Shown here piece after piece: positions 1 to 7,776 of a stretch of 64,000 nucleotides of DNA. The stretch spans positions 83,149-147,148 of the forward strand of contig JAPDPQ010000013.1 of NCBI GenBank assembly GCA_034506395.1. Direction: 5' to 3'. The notes under the pieces were generated by a model. That model was not told where the DNA came from. It ran no database searches and saw nothing but the letters and a program-made list of their open reading frames with translations. The number at the start of each line of letters is the position of its first letter. Within the stretch, counting starts at the first letter, position 1. The position numbers were made by a program, and so were the translations under genes. The stretch is from a candidate division KSB1 bacterium. Its GTDB lineage: Bacteria > Zhuqueibacterota > Zhuqueibacteria > Thermofontimicrobiales > Thermofontimicrobiaceae.

Positions 1-735
1 TCGGGCAAACGTCTGTTTCAAAGCTGTAAAGAACTGCTTTTCTGGCAAAGGTTCTTGATCCTCCAATTGGCGAATATGAAAATAGAGGCTCCGTTCATTC
101 TGACCATCTCGAAATCGCCAAATCGACCCGCTGGGCAGTAATTTGATCTGAGAGAAATAGGTGCGATCATTCAATACGCAATCATAGGAAAGATACTCCG
201 CAACCGACTTGGGATCGATCGAACGCAAAGCTGGAAAAGCGCTCAGCAACGCTTTGGCCTCAGATGCGAAATAATGCCCATCCTTATCCTCATAACAATA
301 CAGCCGATGGATGCCATAGCGATCATTGAATATCAGCGCCTTCCGCTGTCCCTTGTCGAATATGACACCGCAGAACCAGCCATTCAACTGAGCGAGACAA
401 TCTTCCCCAGCATCTTCATAAAGATGAACCAAGAAATCAGCATTGGTTGGCTGGAGGACATGGCCTTCTTGCCGCAATTGAGTGACGCAATCTTCATCCA
501 CAAAACATTCTCCAGCCAGAAATAGCACCACATCGCCGCGCTCGTTTGTTAACGGCATTTTTTGAGAGACGCTTCCTTCAAGACCAACGCTGCCAGCGAG
601 CCAGCCCAACTCCGAATTCTGCCCCATAGCTGGCACATAAAAGGGTTCGTGCATCATACTGTTTATCATCGTGGTCAACAACTGAGCGCCCCGTTCATTT
701 GGCTGCTTTTGAATAATTACCACTATCCCCGGCAT
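1..735 (-). CDS. Asparagine-synthase-like amidotransferase, N-terminal part (partial, runs off the left edge)
   Basis: The minus strand is open from an ATG at 735 to base 1, giving 245 codons of the N-terminal (glutaminase-like, Ntn) domain of the asparagine synthase family. Recognisable signatures are a FDKGQRKALIFNDRYG stretch, matching the family pattern RDRxGxKPLYY, and FASEAKALL shortly after it. The family normally starts Met-Cys-Gly-Ile, with Cys as the N-terminal nucleophile that releases ammonia from glutamine. Here the start reads MPGIVVII, so the Cys is Pro; an alternative start at 741 (MLMPGI) does not restore it. The glutaminase is therefore probably inactive, and the protein may use free ammonia or do another ATP-dependent amidation. 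The synthetase domain lies outside the window. Homologues without the Cys are often found in polysaccharide or natural-product clusters; the context here cannot decide. Confidence 0.8.
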   Translation of the reverse strand, partial: MPGIVVIIQKQPNERGAQLLTTMINSMMHEPFYVPAMGQNSELGWLAGSVGLEGSVSQKMPLTNERGDVVLFLAGECFVDEDCVTQLRQEGHVLQPTNADFLVHLYEDAGEDCLAQLNGWFCGVIFDKGQRKALIFNDRYGIHRLYCYEDKDGHYFASEAKALLSAFPALRSIDPKSVAEYLSYDCVLNDRTYFSQIKLLPSGSIWRFRDGQNERSLYFHIRQLEDQEPLPEKQFFTALKQTFAR

Positions 736-1147
736 AAGCATCTCTCATTGCATTGATTCAACATAAATATTGTTCGATCCATCGGTCACTCCAAAAGGAA
801 GTTTCTGAGCAACCTAACTTGTCCATCCTGAAGTTGGCGAATCGAAAATTTAATTAGCTTCTGTTTCGAAAATCGAAATTCCGTTAGACCCTCTCATTCC
901 TGTTTGGTGCAGAGTTAACGATAAAAAAAGAAAATCATAAATTCAAGCCTTTTATATCTTATGACAAAAATACAAAAACTGAAGTGATAATGCGGAAGGT
1001 ACGAGATGAGAATAATCAGGATGACCGAATTGTTCAGAAAGCAAAAAAGCGCCTTGCTGGCACTGCAATGCTTTTAGAGAAAAATGGTGAGCAAAATGAG
1101 CTGAAAATATGATCTCAGGTCTGGACGAGAAACACAGAGAATCCCGC
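736..1147. other. Intergenic, no gene seen
   Basis: About 410 AT-rich bases between two minus-strand genes. It should hold the promoter of the asparagine-synthase-like gene, but I could not settle on a convincing -35/-10 pair. No hairpin with a U-tract and no RNA gene were recognised. Confidence 0.5.
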
Positions 1148-1888
1148 TTAATCCTTCAAACTTCCAACCAGATATCCAGCTCCAAATCCCACACCTGCTG
1201 AGACCAAATTTCCCAGACCTAAGTGTAAAGTAAACCATTTTCGCTTGAGGAGATCGGCATATTTCTTATCCAGCACCTTGTATTCGCGCCAAAGATTTTC
1301 GTACGTGGTCATGATGCTGTCAGCTTTCAACGTCAGCAATTCGATGCGTTTGTCTTTGATGATGATTGTACTGTCCAACACAGCAATGGTGCTATCCTTA
1401 AGCATCACCTGCTGGGTTTTGTGATCGAGTTCAGCTTTAATTTCGAGCACCTCTGCACCGAAGAATTGCGGCGCAATGATGCCATGAATTCCATCGTTCC
1501 TGACAGCGGCCCAGAACTGCCCACGCCAATGGGGAAAAGCAGCATCCAGCTCGCGAATGATGCTGGTGGCAGACCAGAGGGTATCGATTTTCGCCACCGT
1601 TTCATTATATTTCTTTTGCAATTCTGCCAAGCGTCGCGCTAATCGCTCCCGTTCAGTGAGCAATCGTTGTTCCTCAATTTTTAGTCCCAAAAGAACCTGA
1701 TCCAGGCTATCGACATAGCGCCGCATCCGAGCGTCCTTTTTAACTAACTCCTCCATCTTCCGCTCTTGCTCTTTCAGCTTGGCTCGAGTGTCTTTTAATG
1801 AGTGCCAAATGCTACGACCCACCACAATTCCGATGACCAAAACCAGAATCAGCAAAATCCAGGCAATTGATCGTTTCATGCGACTCAT
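1148..1888 (-). CDS. Membrane-anchored coiled-coil protein (unknown, spanin-like layout)
   Basis: 246 residues. An N-terminal membrane segment (about residues 7-25, ILLILVLVIGIVVG) is followed by a long charged coiled coil (about 30-115, rich in E, K, R and L). A short central domain follows (about 115-150), then a second coiled coil (about 150-220) and a glycine-rich hydrophobic tail (GLGNLVSAGVGFGAGYLVGSL). Its ATG overlaps the stop of the upstream 79-codon gene (ATGA), so the two are translationally coupled. The layout recalls phage Rz-like spanins or tape-like envelope proteins that end in a Gly-rich segment, but no family is recognised. No other phage gene is nearby, so it could also be a chromosomal envelope protein. 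Confidence 0.65.
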   Translation of the reverse strand: MSRMKRSIAWILLILVLVIGIVVGRSIWHSLKDTRAKLKEQERKMEELVKKDARMRRYVDSLDQVLLGLKIEEQRLLTERERLARRLAELQKKYNETVAKIDTLWSATSIIRELDAAFPHWRGQFWAAVRNDGIHGIIAPQFFGAEVLEIKAELDHKTQQVMLKDSTIAVLDSTIIIKDKRIELLTLKADSIMTTYENLWREYKVLDKKYADLLKRKWFTLHLGLGNLVSAGVGFGAGYLVGSLKD

Positions 1889-2124
1889 GTACGTGACACC
1901 TCCAATCGATTGCCCTGACGGCGAATGTTTAATTTATTAGCAAATTCAGTCACCACAGCATCATCTCCAGATAGCAACCGATAATAGACTTCATATCCAC
2001 CCTCTGCGGCATCATACAGCTCGATCTGGGTGTTGCGGCTTTCGATTTCTAAAAGCAACTGCCGAATGACCCACTTCGCCGCTCTAGCCAGCTTTGCTGT
2101 TTCTTTGCGATTATGTTCTGTCAT
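1885..2124 (-). CDS. Small hypothetical protein, coupled to the coiled-coil gene
   Basis: 79 residues, starting at the ATG at 2124 (MTEHNRKE). This start has a GAGG motif about 8 bases upstream; a longer TTG-start reading to 2154 has less support. The N-terminal half is helical and basic (ARAAKWVIRQLLLEIESRN). The C-terminal half looks like a small alpha/beta fold (YEVYYRLLSGDDAVVTEFANKLNI). The stop overlaps the start of the downstream coiled-coil gene by four bases. No family recognised; the conserved coupling suggests a joint function. Confidence 0.5.
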   Translation of the reverse strand: MTEHNRKETAKLARAAKWVIRQLLLEIESRNTQIELYDAAEGGYEVYYRLLSGDDAVVTEFANKLNIRRQGNRLEVSRT

Positions 2125-2871
2125 GTTTTTATCCTCTTCGGTAATCAATTCCAATCAAGTTCGGGTTCGTAAGCTGAGATTCGATAATATGAATGGCAGC
2201 ACTGAGAGCAATATTCATCACTCATAGGCTAAAAACCATGGCATGAGACATTTTTGATCGGATAAAACTGCTGGGTCGATTGGTGAAAAAACAACTCAGC
2301 GTTATTTTAGTTTTCGAGCGAAAATATCTTTTTTTAAAAAGTAAAGCCATCAATTCAAACGATCATTACGGATGGAATTGTTAGAATTGATATTGATACG
2401 AGCAACTCGTGGTAGGAAAATAGAAAATTAATTGGAGAAAGTCAATAAAAATTTCACTCTGGCTAAAGATGCGATAGGTTTGTTGCGCTCCAAAGAATTG
2501 AATCGGCCCTATAAAGATGACAATAACTTTGGTAAGCGAAATGACGTCTTAAGAGCGGCAATAAGGATTACTGTCCGTCCATCGCAAAACGGCATAAATA
2601 CAAATTAAGGCTATCAGAAATCATGCGAATTGGGGGTGCAAAAACTTTGAGTGTCAATTCATCGGAAAAAATCGGAAGGAATTGTCATGCTGAGGATCCG
2701 CCGATGATTAGGCGGACCGCTCAGAATGACATCATACCCTTCACTTGATGCCTGAAAGACAGATCATTAAACTCAGCGAATGGGGATTGCTCTCTTTAAA
2801 AAGGAGTCTTTTCCAACAAGAAAAGAAGCTTCAAATCAGTTGATTCATTAACAGCCCACATGGCTGAGCTT
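2125..2871. other. Long intergenic region with one palindromic repeat
   Basis: About 750 AT-rich bases without a credible gene. The 5' part must carry the promoter of the small gene pair. The only clear structure is the palindrome at 2683-2731, listed separately. The last 80 bases, just past the ileS stop, contain a weak hairpin (CAGCC-ATGT-GGGCTG read on the minus strand) without a proper U-tract, so an ileS terminator is not certain. Confidence 0.5.
2683..2731. repeat. Dispersed palindromic repeat (GTCATTCTGAGC family)
   Basis: Imperfect inverted repeat. The left arm TGTCATgCTGAGgaTCCGCC and the right arm GGCGGAccGCTCAGaATGACA flank an 8-base loop. The CATTCTGAGCG-type arm recurs at 40247-40294, so this is a dispersed REP-like family rather than a terminator; no T-tract follows on either strand. 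Confidence 0.7.
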
Positions 2872-5800
2872 TTATGCATCGACGCCACTGGCTAATTTCA
2901 CACCGATTTTAACTGGTTCGCCAGCCAGCTTCAGCTCCTTAGAGAAGACTCCATTTTCAAGACGGTCCTGGATGGTCAGCGACAAGGTTTCCGCCTTGAT
3001 GTAATCGGCATGTTTTACAATTGCCTCCTCGATTTTTCCGGATGCCTGATAAAATAGGTGAATGCGATCGTTGAGTTCGAAATCAGCTTCCTTACGAAGC
3101 TCCTGAATATGACGAACTAAATCGCGCGCCAGCCCTTCGCTCAGCAGTTCATCAGTGAGCTGCGTATTGATCCCTAACAGCATCCCATCGACCTCTTGGA
3201 CTGCATAATTCTGTTTTGCCTTGATTTCGACGATGATTTCATCGGGATTCAATACAACCTTCCGATCATCAAAGCTGAGCTCAACCCCCAGCTTAGAACG
3301 GACCTTTTTGGCGACTTCTTGAGCAGGCAGGGCCGCTAATGCCTTCTGAATCAGCGGCAGATCTCTACCATATTTGGGCCCTAACAATTTGAAATCGATT
3401 TTCAAATTATACTCTACGAGTTCCGTATCCTCGGCCGCGACGATGAGTTTTTTGACATTTAGTTCTTCTTTGATATGTTGTTCGTATTTCTTCAAAGTTT
3501 CGATCTTCATCGCGCTATTGGGTCGGACGACCAAATCTGAAAGTGGCTGCCGCACTTTGATATTGGTCTGATTGCGCAAAGCGCGACCCGCTTTCACGAT
3601 GCTGATCACCTGATCCACTTCTTTTACGAGCTGATCATCTACAAATTGGTGATCGACCTGCGGGAAATCGCAATGATGAACCGATTCTGGGGCAGATGGA
3701 TCGCAGGATCGGACCAAGTTCTGATACATCTCCTCAGTCAAAAACGGGATCACTGGGGCCAAGAGTTTAATCAGCGTCACCAATACATGATGCAACGTAA
3801 AGTAGGCCACTTTCTTATCGTTGTCCTTTTCGCTCTTCCAGAAGCGCCGTCGATTGCGACGGACATACCAATTGGATAGATCATCGATGAATTCCTCCGC
3901 CGCTTTCATAAACGCCATCACATTATAATCGCTGTAATTGTCATGGGCGTTTTGGATGAGCTGCTGCAACTTCGCCAGGACCCAACGATCGATTTCGGTC
4001 AAGTCAGAAAAATTGATCTTCAAGGTCGCGGGATTGATGTCATCAAGAATAGCATAGTTGGTCCAGAAAGCATAGCTGTTCCATAAGGTCAGCAGATGTT
4101 TGCGAATCTCTTTCGCAGGGCCATAGCCAAAATTGATATTGGTAAACGGATTATGCTCGGCGAACATCCAGCGCATCGTATCTACGCCCATCTTTTCGGC
4201 AGCATCATCGAACCAGATGGCATTGCCCGCGCTTTTGTGCATCTCCTCCCCTTTTTCATCGCGCACCAGCGCATGCCCCAGCACCGTCTTGAACGGCTCG
4301 CGGTTTTCCATCACTGTGCTCATCGCGAGGATGGCGTAGAACCAATTACGGAACTGGCCAGGAAAACATTCGGTGATGAAATCGGCTGGAAACCATTTTT
4401 CCCAATAAGAACGATCTTCTAAATAGCGCATGGTCGAATAGGGAACGATCCCAGCATCCAGCCAAGGATTGCCCACATCTTTAATGCGCGATACCTTTGC
4501 GCCACAATGTTTGCAGGCGATCTTCACATAATCGATCCAAGGACGATGCGGCGAGTGCCCCACGAACTGATCCCAACCTTCCACCGCGCGCTGTTTCAGC
4601 TCGTCAATGGAACCGATCACCTCAAAATGGCCGCACTGGTCGCATTCGTAAATCGGCAATGCTAATCCCCAGTATCGCTTTTTGGAGATCATCCAGTCAC
4701 TCATATTTTTCAGCCAGTCCAATTCCAACTGCATCCCATACTCTGGCATCCAACGGATCTTTTGGGTGATCGCCATGATTTGATAGCGCAGTTCGTCCAT
4801 CTTAATGAACCATTCATCTACCAGGCGGAAAACCAATTCTGAGCCATGGCGCCAGCATACCGGATAGCGGTGCGTAATCTGCTCTTTTTTGTAGAGGATG
4901 TGCTTTTCTTTGAGGTTTTGAATGATGGGCTCGGCCACTTTCATCACATTCTGCCCAGTCAACCAGTCAAAACCGTCGATAAAAGTCCCGAATTGATCCA
5001 ATGGTGCGATAGCTGGAAGCCCATGCTTTTGCCCCAAAGCAAAATCTTCTTTGCCACATCCTGGGGCAATATGGACAATGCCAGTACCGTCTTCTGCGCT
5101 CACCTCGTCCCATAGCAGGACTGGGTGTTTGACTCCTTTCTGGGCAGGGAGCTCTTCAAATGGAGAGCGAAATTCCCATCTTTCCATCGCTGCACCTGGC
5201 ATCTCCGCCAAAATTTCAATTTCACCCTTCGAAGCCATGACCTCGCGCACGCGATCCCGAACCAGATAATAAATCTGATCGCCTTGCTTGACCTTAACAT
5301 AAGTAAACTCAGGATGAACAGCAGCAGCGACGTTCGCAGGCAGAGTCCATGGCGTCGTCGTCCAGACCAATAGGTTTTCGTTCTCGCGGCCCACCAGCGG
5401 AAATACCACATAAATGCTGTCATGACGAATTTCGCGGTAACCTTCGGTTGCAATTTCATGCTGCGACATCGCCGCCCCACAGTCGATGCACCATGGCATA
5501 ACATCATGACCCTTATAAATCCAGCCGCGATCGTAGCATTTTTTGAGGAACAACCAGATGGTGAAATTATTGATATCGGACATTGTGTAATAAGAGTTGT
5601 CCCAGTCCATCCAATAGCCCAATCGGATCGATTGCTCGGTCTGAATGCGCGAGTATTTCATCACCCGCTCTTTGCACTTGTTGACGAAATTTTCGATCCC
5701 GTACGCCTCAATATCGGTCTTGGATTTGATCCCCAATTCCTTTTCCACCTCAACCTCGACCCATAATCCTTGGCAATCAAAACCATTTTGGTAGCGCAAT

Positions 5801-6033
5801 TCGTGCCCGGTCATGGCATGAAAACGTTGAAAGATATCCTTATATGTCCGGCCCCAGGCATGATGCACCCCCATGGGGTTATTAGCAGTGATGGGACCAT
5901 CCAGAAATGACCAACGCGGTTTTCCTTTATTTTTCTCAACCAATTTTTTGAATGATTGATTTTCTCTCCAGAAATCGAGAATCTTATGTTCGATGGCGAC
6001 AAAATCTGCCTGGCTATCTACTTTTTTTAACAT
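2872..6033 (-). CDS. ileS: Isoleucyl-tRNA synthetase (GXHH-signature type)
   Basis: 1053 residues, full length for IleRS. It charges tRNA-Ile with isoleucine in the cytosol. The class I signature is altered: G55-V-H-H58 (PMGVHHAWGRT) replaces the usual H-x-G-H. The KMSKS loop reads E597-M-H-K-S601. The editing (CP1) domain, an internal C-x2-C pair (ECDQCGH, about residue 460), a second C-x2-C (CKHCG, about 510) and the C-terminal anticodon-binding region are all present. The GXHH form is known from a subset of type 2 IleRS enzymes and has been linked to very high mupirocin resistance. Start: ATG at 6033 with GGGAAG about 10 bases upstream. The gene is alone on its strand and preceded by an Ile-rich leader peptide and attenuator (6195-6427), which should raise transcription when charged tRNA-Ile is scarce. 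Confidence 0.97.
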   Translation of the reverse strand: MLKKVDSQADFVAIEHKILDFWRENQSFKKLVEKNKGKPRWSFLDGPITANNPMGVHHAWGRTYKDIFQRFHAMTGHELRYQNGFDCQGLWVEVEVEKELGIKSKTDIEAYGIENFVNKCKERVMKYSRIQTEQSIRLGYWMDWDNSYYTMSDINNFTIWLFLKKCYDRGWIYKGHDVMPWCIDCGAAMSQHEIATEGYREIRHDSIYVVFPLVGRENENLLVWTTTPWTLPANVAAAVHPEFTYVKVKQGDQIYYLVRDRVREVMASKGEIEILAEMPGAAMERWEFRSPFEELPAQKGVKHPVLLWDEVSAEDGTGIVHIAPGCGKEDFALGQKHGLPAIAPLDQFGTFIDGFDWLTGQNVMKVAEPIIQNLKEKHILYKKEQITHRYPVCWRHGSELVFRLVDEWFIKMDELRYQIMAITQKIRWMPEYGMQLELDWLKNMSDWMISKKRYWGLALPIYECDQCGHFEVIGSIDELKQRAVEGWDQFVGHSPHRPWIDYVKIACKHCGAKVSRIKDVGNPWLDAGIVPYSTMRYLEDRSYWEKWFPADFITECFPGQFRNWFYAILAMSTVMENREPFKTVLGHALVRDEKGEEMHKSAGNAIWFDDAAEKMGVDTMRWMFAEHNPFTNINFGYGPAKEIRKHLLTLWNSYAFWTNYAILDDINPATLKINFSDLTEIDRWVLAKLQQLIQNAHDNYSDYNVMAFMKAAEEFIDDLSNWYVRRNRRRFWKSEKDNDKKVAYFTLHHVLVTLIKLLAPVIPFLTEEMYQNLVRSCDPSAPESVHHCDFPQVDHQFVDDQLVKEVDQVISIVKAGRALRNQTNIKVRQPLSDLVVRPNSAMKIETLKKYEQHIKEELNVKKLIVAAEDTELVEYNLKIDFKLLGPKYGRDLPLIQKALAALPAQEVAKKVRSKLGVELSFDDRKVVLNPDEIIVEIKAKQNYAVQEVDGMLLGINTQLTDELLSEGLARDLVRHIQELRKEADFELNDRIHLFYQASGKIEEAIVKHADYIKAETLSLTIQDRLENGVFSKELKLAGEPVKIGVKLASGVDA

Positions 6034-6194
6034 TGCTCTGCTTCCCTTTTCTTTCGACTTTCAAATTGATGATTACTCAATGGAACATTGACCCTATGGC
6101 TATTGCATTCGTCCCCTGGCGCAGACGAAATCGATGGAAAAATTGATGCCCATCTTTTTCAGCAAGTCATCCCTCTAACCTAATATAATAAAAA

Positions 6195-6226
6195 ACCCGC
6201 TGTTTTTTGGAAACCTGGCAGCGGGT
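6195..6226 (-). terminator. Intrinsic terminator of the ileS attenuator (3:4 stem)
   Basis: On the minus strand an 8-bp stem ACCCGCTG/CAGCGGGT encloses a 16-base loop and is followed at once by TTTTT and an AT-rich run. It lies between the leader peptide and the ileS start, so it can only act as a premature terminator of the ileS message. The 5' arm (segment 3) is also part of the alternative antiterminator pairing at 6214-6281. Confidence 0.8.
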
Positions 6227-6262
6227 GTGGTCAGCGCTCTCTGCTGAATGCAAGATGATGGT

Positions 6263-6358
6263 TCATATTCCCTCCGCCAGGCGAGGGGGACGTATGATGA
6301 TGGTAATTCGCCCTGCCTCAAACAAGAATATTAGATTGTTCATTCGGATATATTTCAT
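6263..6358 (-). CDS. ileS leader peptide, Ile-rich (31 codons)
   Basis: A short reading frame from ATG (6358) to TGA (6263-6265) upstream of ileS. A GAGG Shine-Dalgarno lies about 6 bases before the ATG. Seven of 31 residues are Ile, with the cluster Ile-Thr-Ile-Ile-Ile at codons 18-22 (6293-6307, ATT ACC ATC ATC ATA). The end of the frame overlaps RNA segments 1 and 2 of the attenuator. The layout resembles the ilv and thr leader peptides of enterobacteria. The peptide itself probably has no function; its translation speed senses charged tRNA-Ile. Confidence 0.8.
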   Translation of the reverse strand: MKYIRMNNLIFLFEAGRITIIIRPPRLAEGI

Positions 6359-6398
6359 CGCAGCCTCAAACCAAAATTCCAAAATTTTGTTGGCACTA

Positions 6399-6427
6399 AA
6401 AATAAGATTTTTAAACATAAATGTCAA
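6399..6427 (-). promoter_or_regulatory. Promoter of the ileS leader
   Basis: On the minus strand TTGACA (6422-6427), a spacer of exactly 17 bases and TATTTT (6399-6404). The expected start is about 6392, which gives roughly 34 bases before the leader peptide ATG. Confidence 0.75.
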
Positions 6428-6566
6428 GACTTAATTTGAATTTTAAAAATTTTTTATTATGGATTTGGCTCGGCAAAGGCTCTTTTATGCTAACTAATTA
6501 TTCAATGATCAGCAGTGGGCAACCGTGAAATCATAATGCTGCTATCCTGTTCTTTCGAATTTTCTC

Positions 6567-6595
6567 TTGACATTTTGTTGAATATTTATTAAAAT
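6567..6595 (+). promoter_or_regulatory. Promoter of the four-Cys protein gene, leaderless arrangement
   Basis: TTGACA (6567-6572), 17-base spacer, TAAAAT (6590-6595). The ATG of the gene lies at 6602, only six bases past the -10, so transcription would start at or within a base or two of the start codon. There is no room for a Shine-Dalgarno sequence. Confidence 0.75.
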
Positions 6596-6601
6596 TGTGC
6601 C

Positions 6602-7417
6602 ATGAATAAAGAACAATTAAAAAGGTTGGCTCAGAATCCCAATCATATCCCTGGGATCTACAATTATTGCGATCGGTGGTGCGAAAGGTGTGCATTCACA
6701 GCGCGCTGCCTGAACTTTGCCATGCAGCAGAACGAGAAAAAGGCTCGGAAGAGCTATACCATCGCTGATGAAGAATTCTGGCAAGAAATCTATGATAATC
6801 TCGCTGTTGCCAAGGAGATGCTGGAGGAGATGTTGGAACAGCAGGGCATCGAGATTAACCAGCAAGAGATGGAAGCGGTGATGAATGCCCAAGAACAGAA
6901 ACGTCGGGAGGCTGAATCGCACGAATTGGCGCAAACCGCACGAAAATATGGCACCATGGTGGACTCCTGGTTCAAGAAGAATCGAGCAATGTTCAAACAG
7001 CGCGAGAAGGATTTGCGCACTGAATTTTCCATTGGTCTTGAGCAACGTCAACTGATCAACGAGGCTCGTCAGATCGTCGATGCCACTGAAGTCATCGGCT
7101 GGTATCAGCATCAGATCTATGTCAAGCTAATGCGAGCACTGACACATTTCGATGACGAAATGGAACTTGAAGATCCGATTCAGAACGATGCCAACGGCTC
7201 TGCCAAAGTCGCCCTTATCGGCATCGATCGCTCGATCGCGGCATGGTCGAAACTGAACGACATGTTCCCAGAAAAGTCTGATACGATCTTAGATATTTTG
7301 CTGATTTTAGATCGGCTGCGCAAGAAAATTGACCAGTATTTTCCCAACGCCCGTGCATTTCTGCGGCCAGGTTTCGATACCCTCGTCGGTCACGGGTTAT
7401 CTGAAAGCTCCGGATGA
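6602..7417 (+). CDS. Conserved hypothetical protein with N-terminal four-Cys cluster
   Basis: 271 residues. A cysteine cluster near the N-terminus (C23, C27, C30, C36; pattern C-x3-C-x2-C-x5-C) suits a Zn or Fe-S site. The rest is almost entirely helical and charged, with a long acidic helix at about 55-110 and no signal peptide or membrane segment. I recall similar proteins with a YCDRxCERC-type start in Bacteroidota, all of unknown function. The promoter sits directly on the ATG, so the mRNA is probably leaderless. The gene is transcribed divergently from ileS, about 170 bases from the ileS leader promoter. A regulatory or redox-sensing role is only a guess. Confidence 0.8.
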   Translation: MNKEQLKRLAQNPNHIPGIYNYCDRWCERCAFTARCLNFAMQQNEKKARKSYTIADEEFWQEIYDNLAVAKEMLEEMLEQQGIEINQQEMEAVMNAQEQKRREAESHELAQTARKYGTMVDSWFKKNRAMFKQREKDLRTEFSIGLEQRQLINEARQIVDATEVIGWYQHQIYVKLMRALTHFDDEMELEDPIQNDANGSAKVALIGIDRSIAAWSKLNDMFPEKSDTILDILLILDRLRKKIDQYFPNARAFLRPGFDTLVGHGLSESSG

Positions 7418-7776
7418 TATCGCTCCGCAGATCATGGCGGCCGCCTCGTCCAATCTGAAGGGATCTCCGTGCTGCTCATGCGAAGCAACGGTGCCTTCCA
7501 TTTAGTTTTTCGTTTGAAATTCCATTGCAAACGATCGCAATGGTTCAATTCCATTTATTCTTGCACAGCCATGTTTATGTCAAATACACCCAGGCAAAAT
7601 TTGTATTCTTTTTTTTAAATAAAGTGTTATCCCTCGGTTCAACACCAAAAAATTCTGGCCGAGAGCGCCGACGGAAGGAATTTTTTATCACTCAATTTAA
7701 ATAACTGTCGGATCACCATCGCGACGTTTCATAAATAGATTCATCCGAACCATATTTTTAGCACCCTGAATTGCTG
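7418..7776. other. Intergenic, nothing recognised
   Basis: About 360 bases between two plus-strand genes. No reading frame, clear terminator or convincing promoter hexamers were found. Confidence 0.4.

Larger units (their letters stand above)
6195..6392 (-). promoter_or_regulatory. Ribosome-mediated transcription attenuator controlling ileS
   Basis: The leader RNA starts about 6392. Segment 1 (CCCTCGCC, 6280-6287) directly follows the Ile codons of the leader peptide and pairs with segment 2 (CCTGGCGGAGGG, 6270-6281), sharing two boundary bases. Segment 2 can instead pair with segment 3 (CCCGCTGCCAGG, 6214-6225) over 11 of 12 positions, with one mismatch and one G-U pair. Segment 3 also forms the terminator with segment 4 (6195-6202). 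A ribosome stalled at codons 18-22 for lack of Ile-tRNA would cover segment 1, free segment 2 and so permit antitermination. This is the classical trp/ilv logic; the pairing is read directly, the regulation is inferred. Confidence 0.8.

Noticed and set aside
2794..2871. Intrinsic terminator for ileS
   Set aside because: Only a short hairpin without an adjacent U-run; not strong enough to call.
4096..4422. 108-codon plus-strand frame
   Set aside because: Antisense to ileS, whose conserved motifs prove the minus strand is coding.
6195..6427. T-box riboswitch upstream of ileS
   Set aside because: No T-box consensus (AGGGTGGNACCGCG-like) or specifier hairpin is seen; the Ile-rich frame and the 1:2/2:3/3:4 pairings explain the region better.
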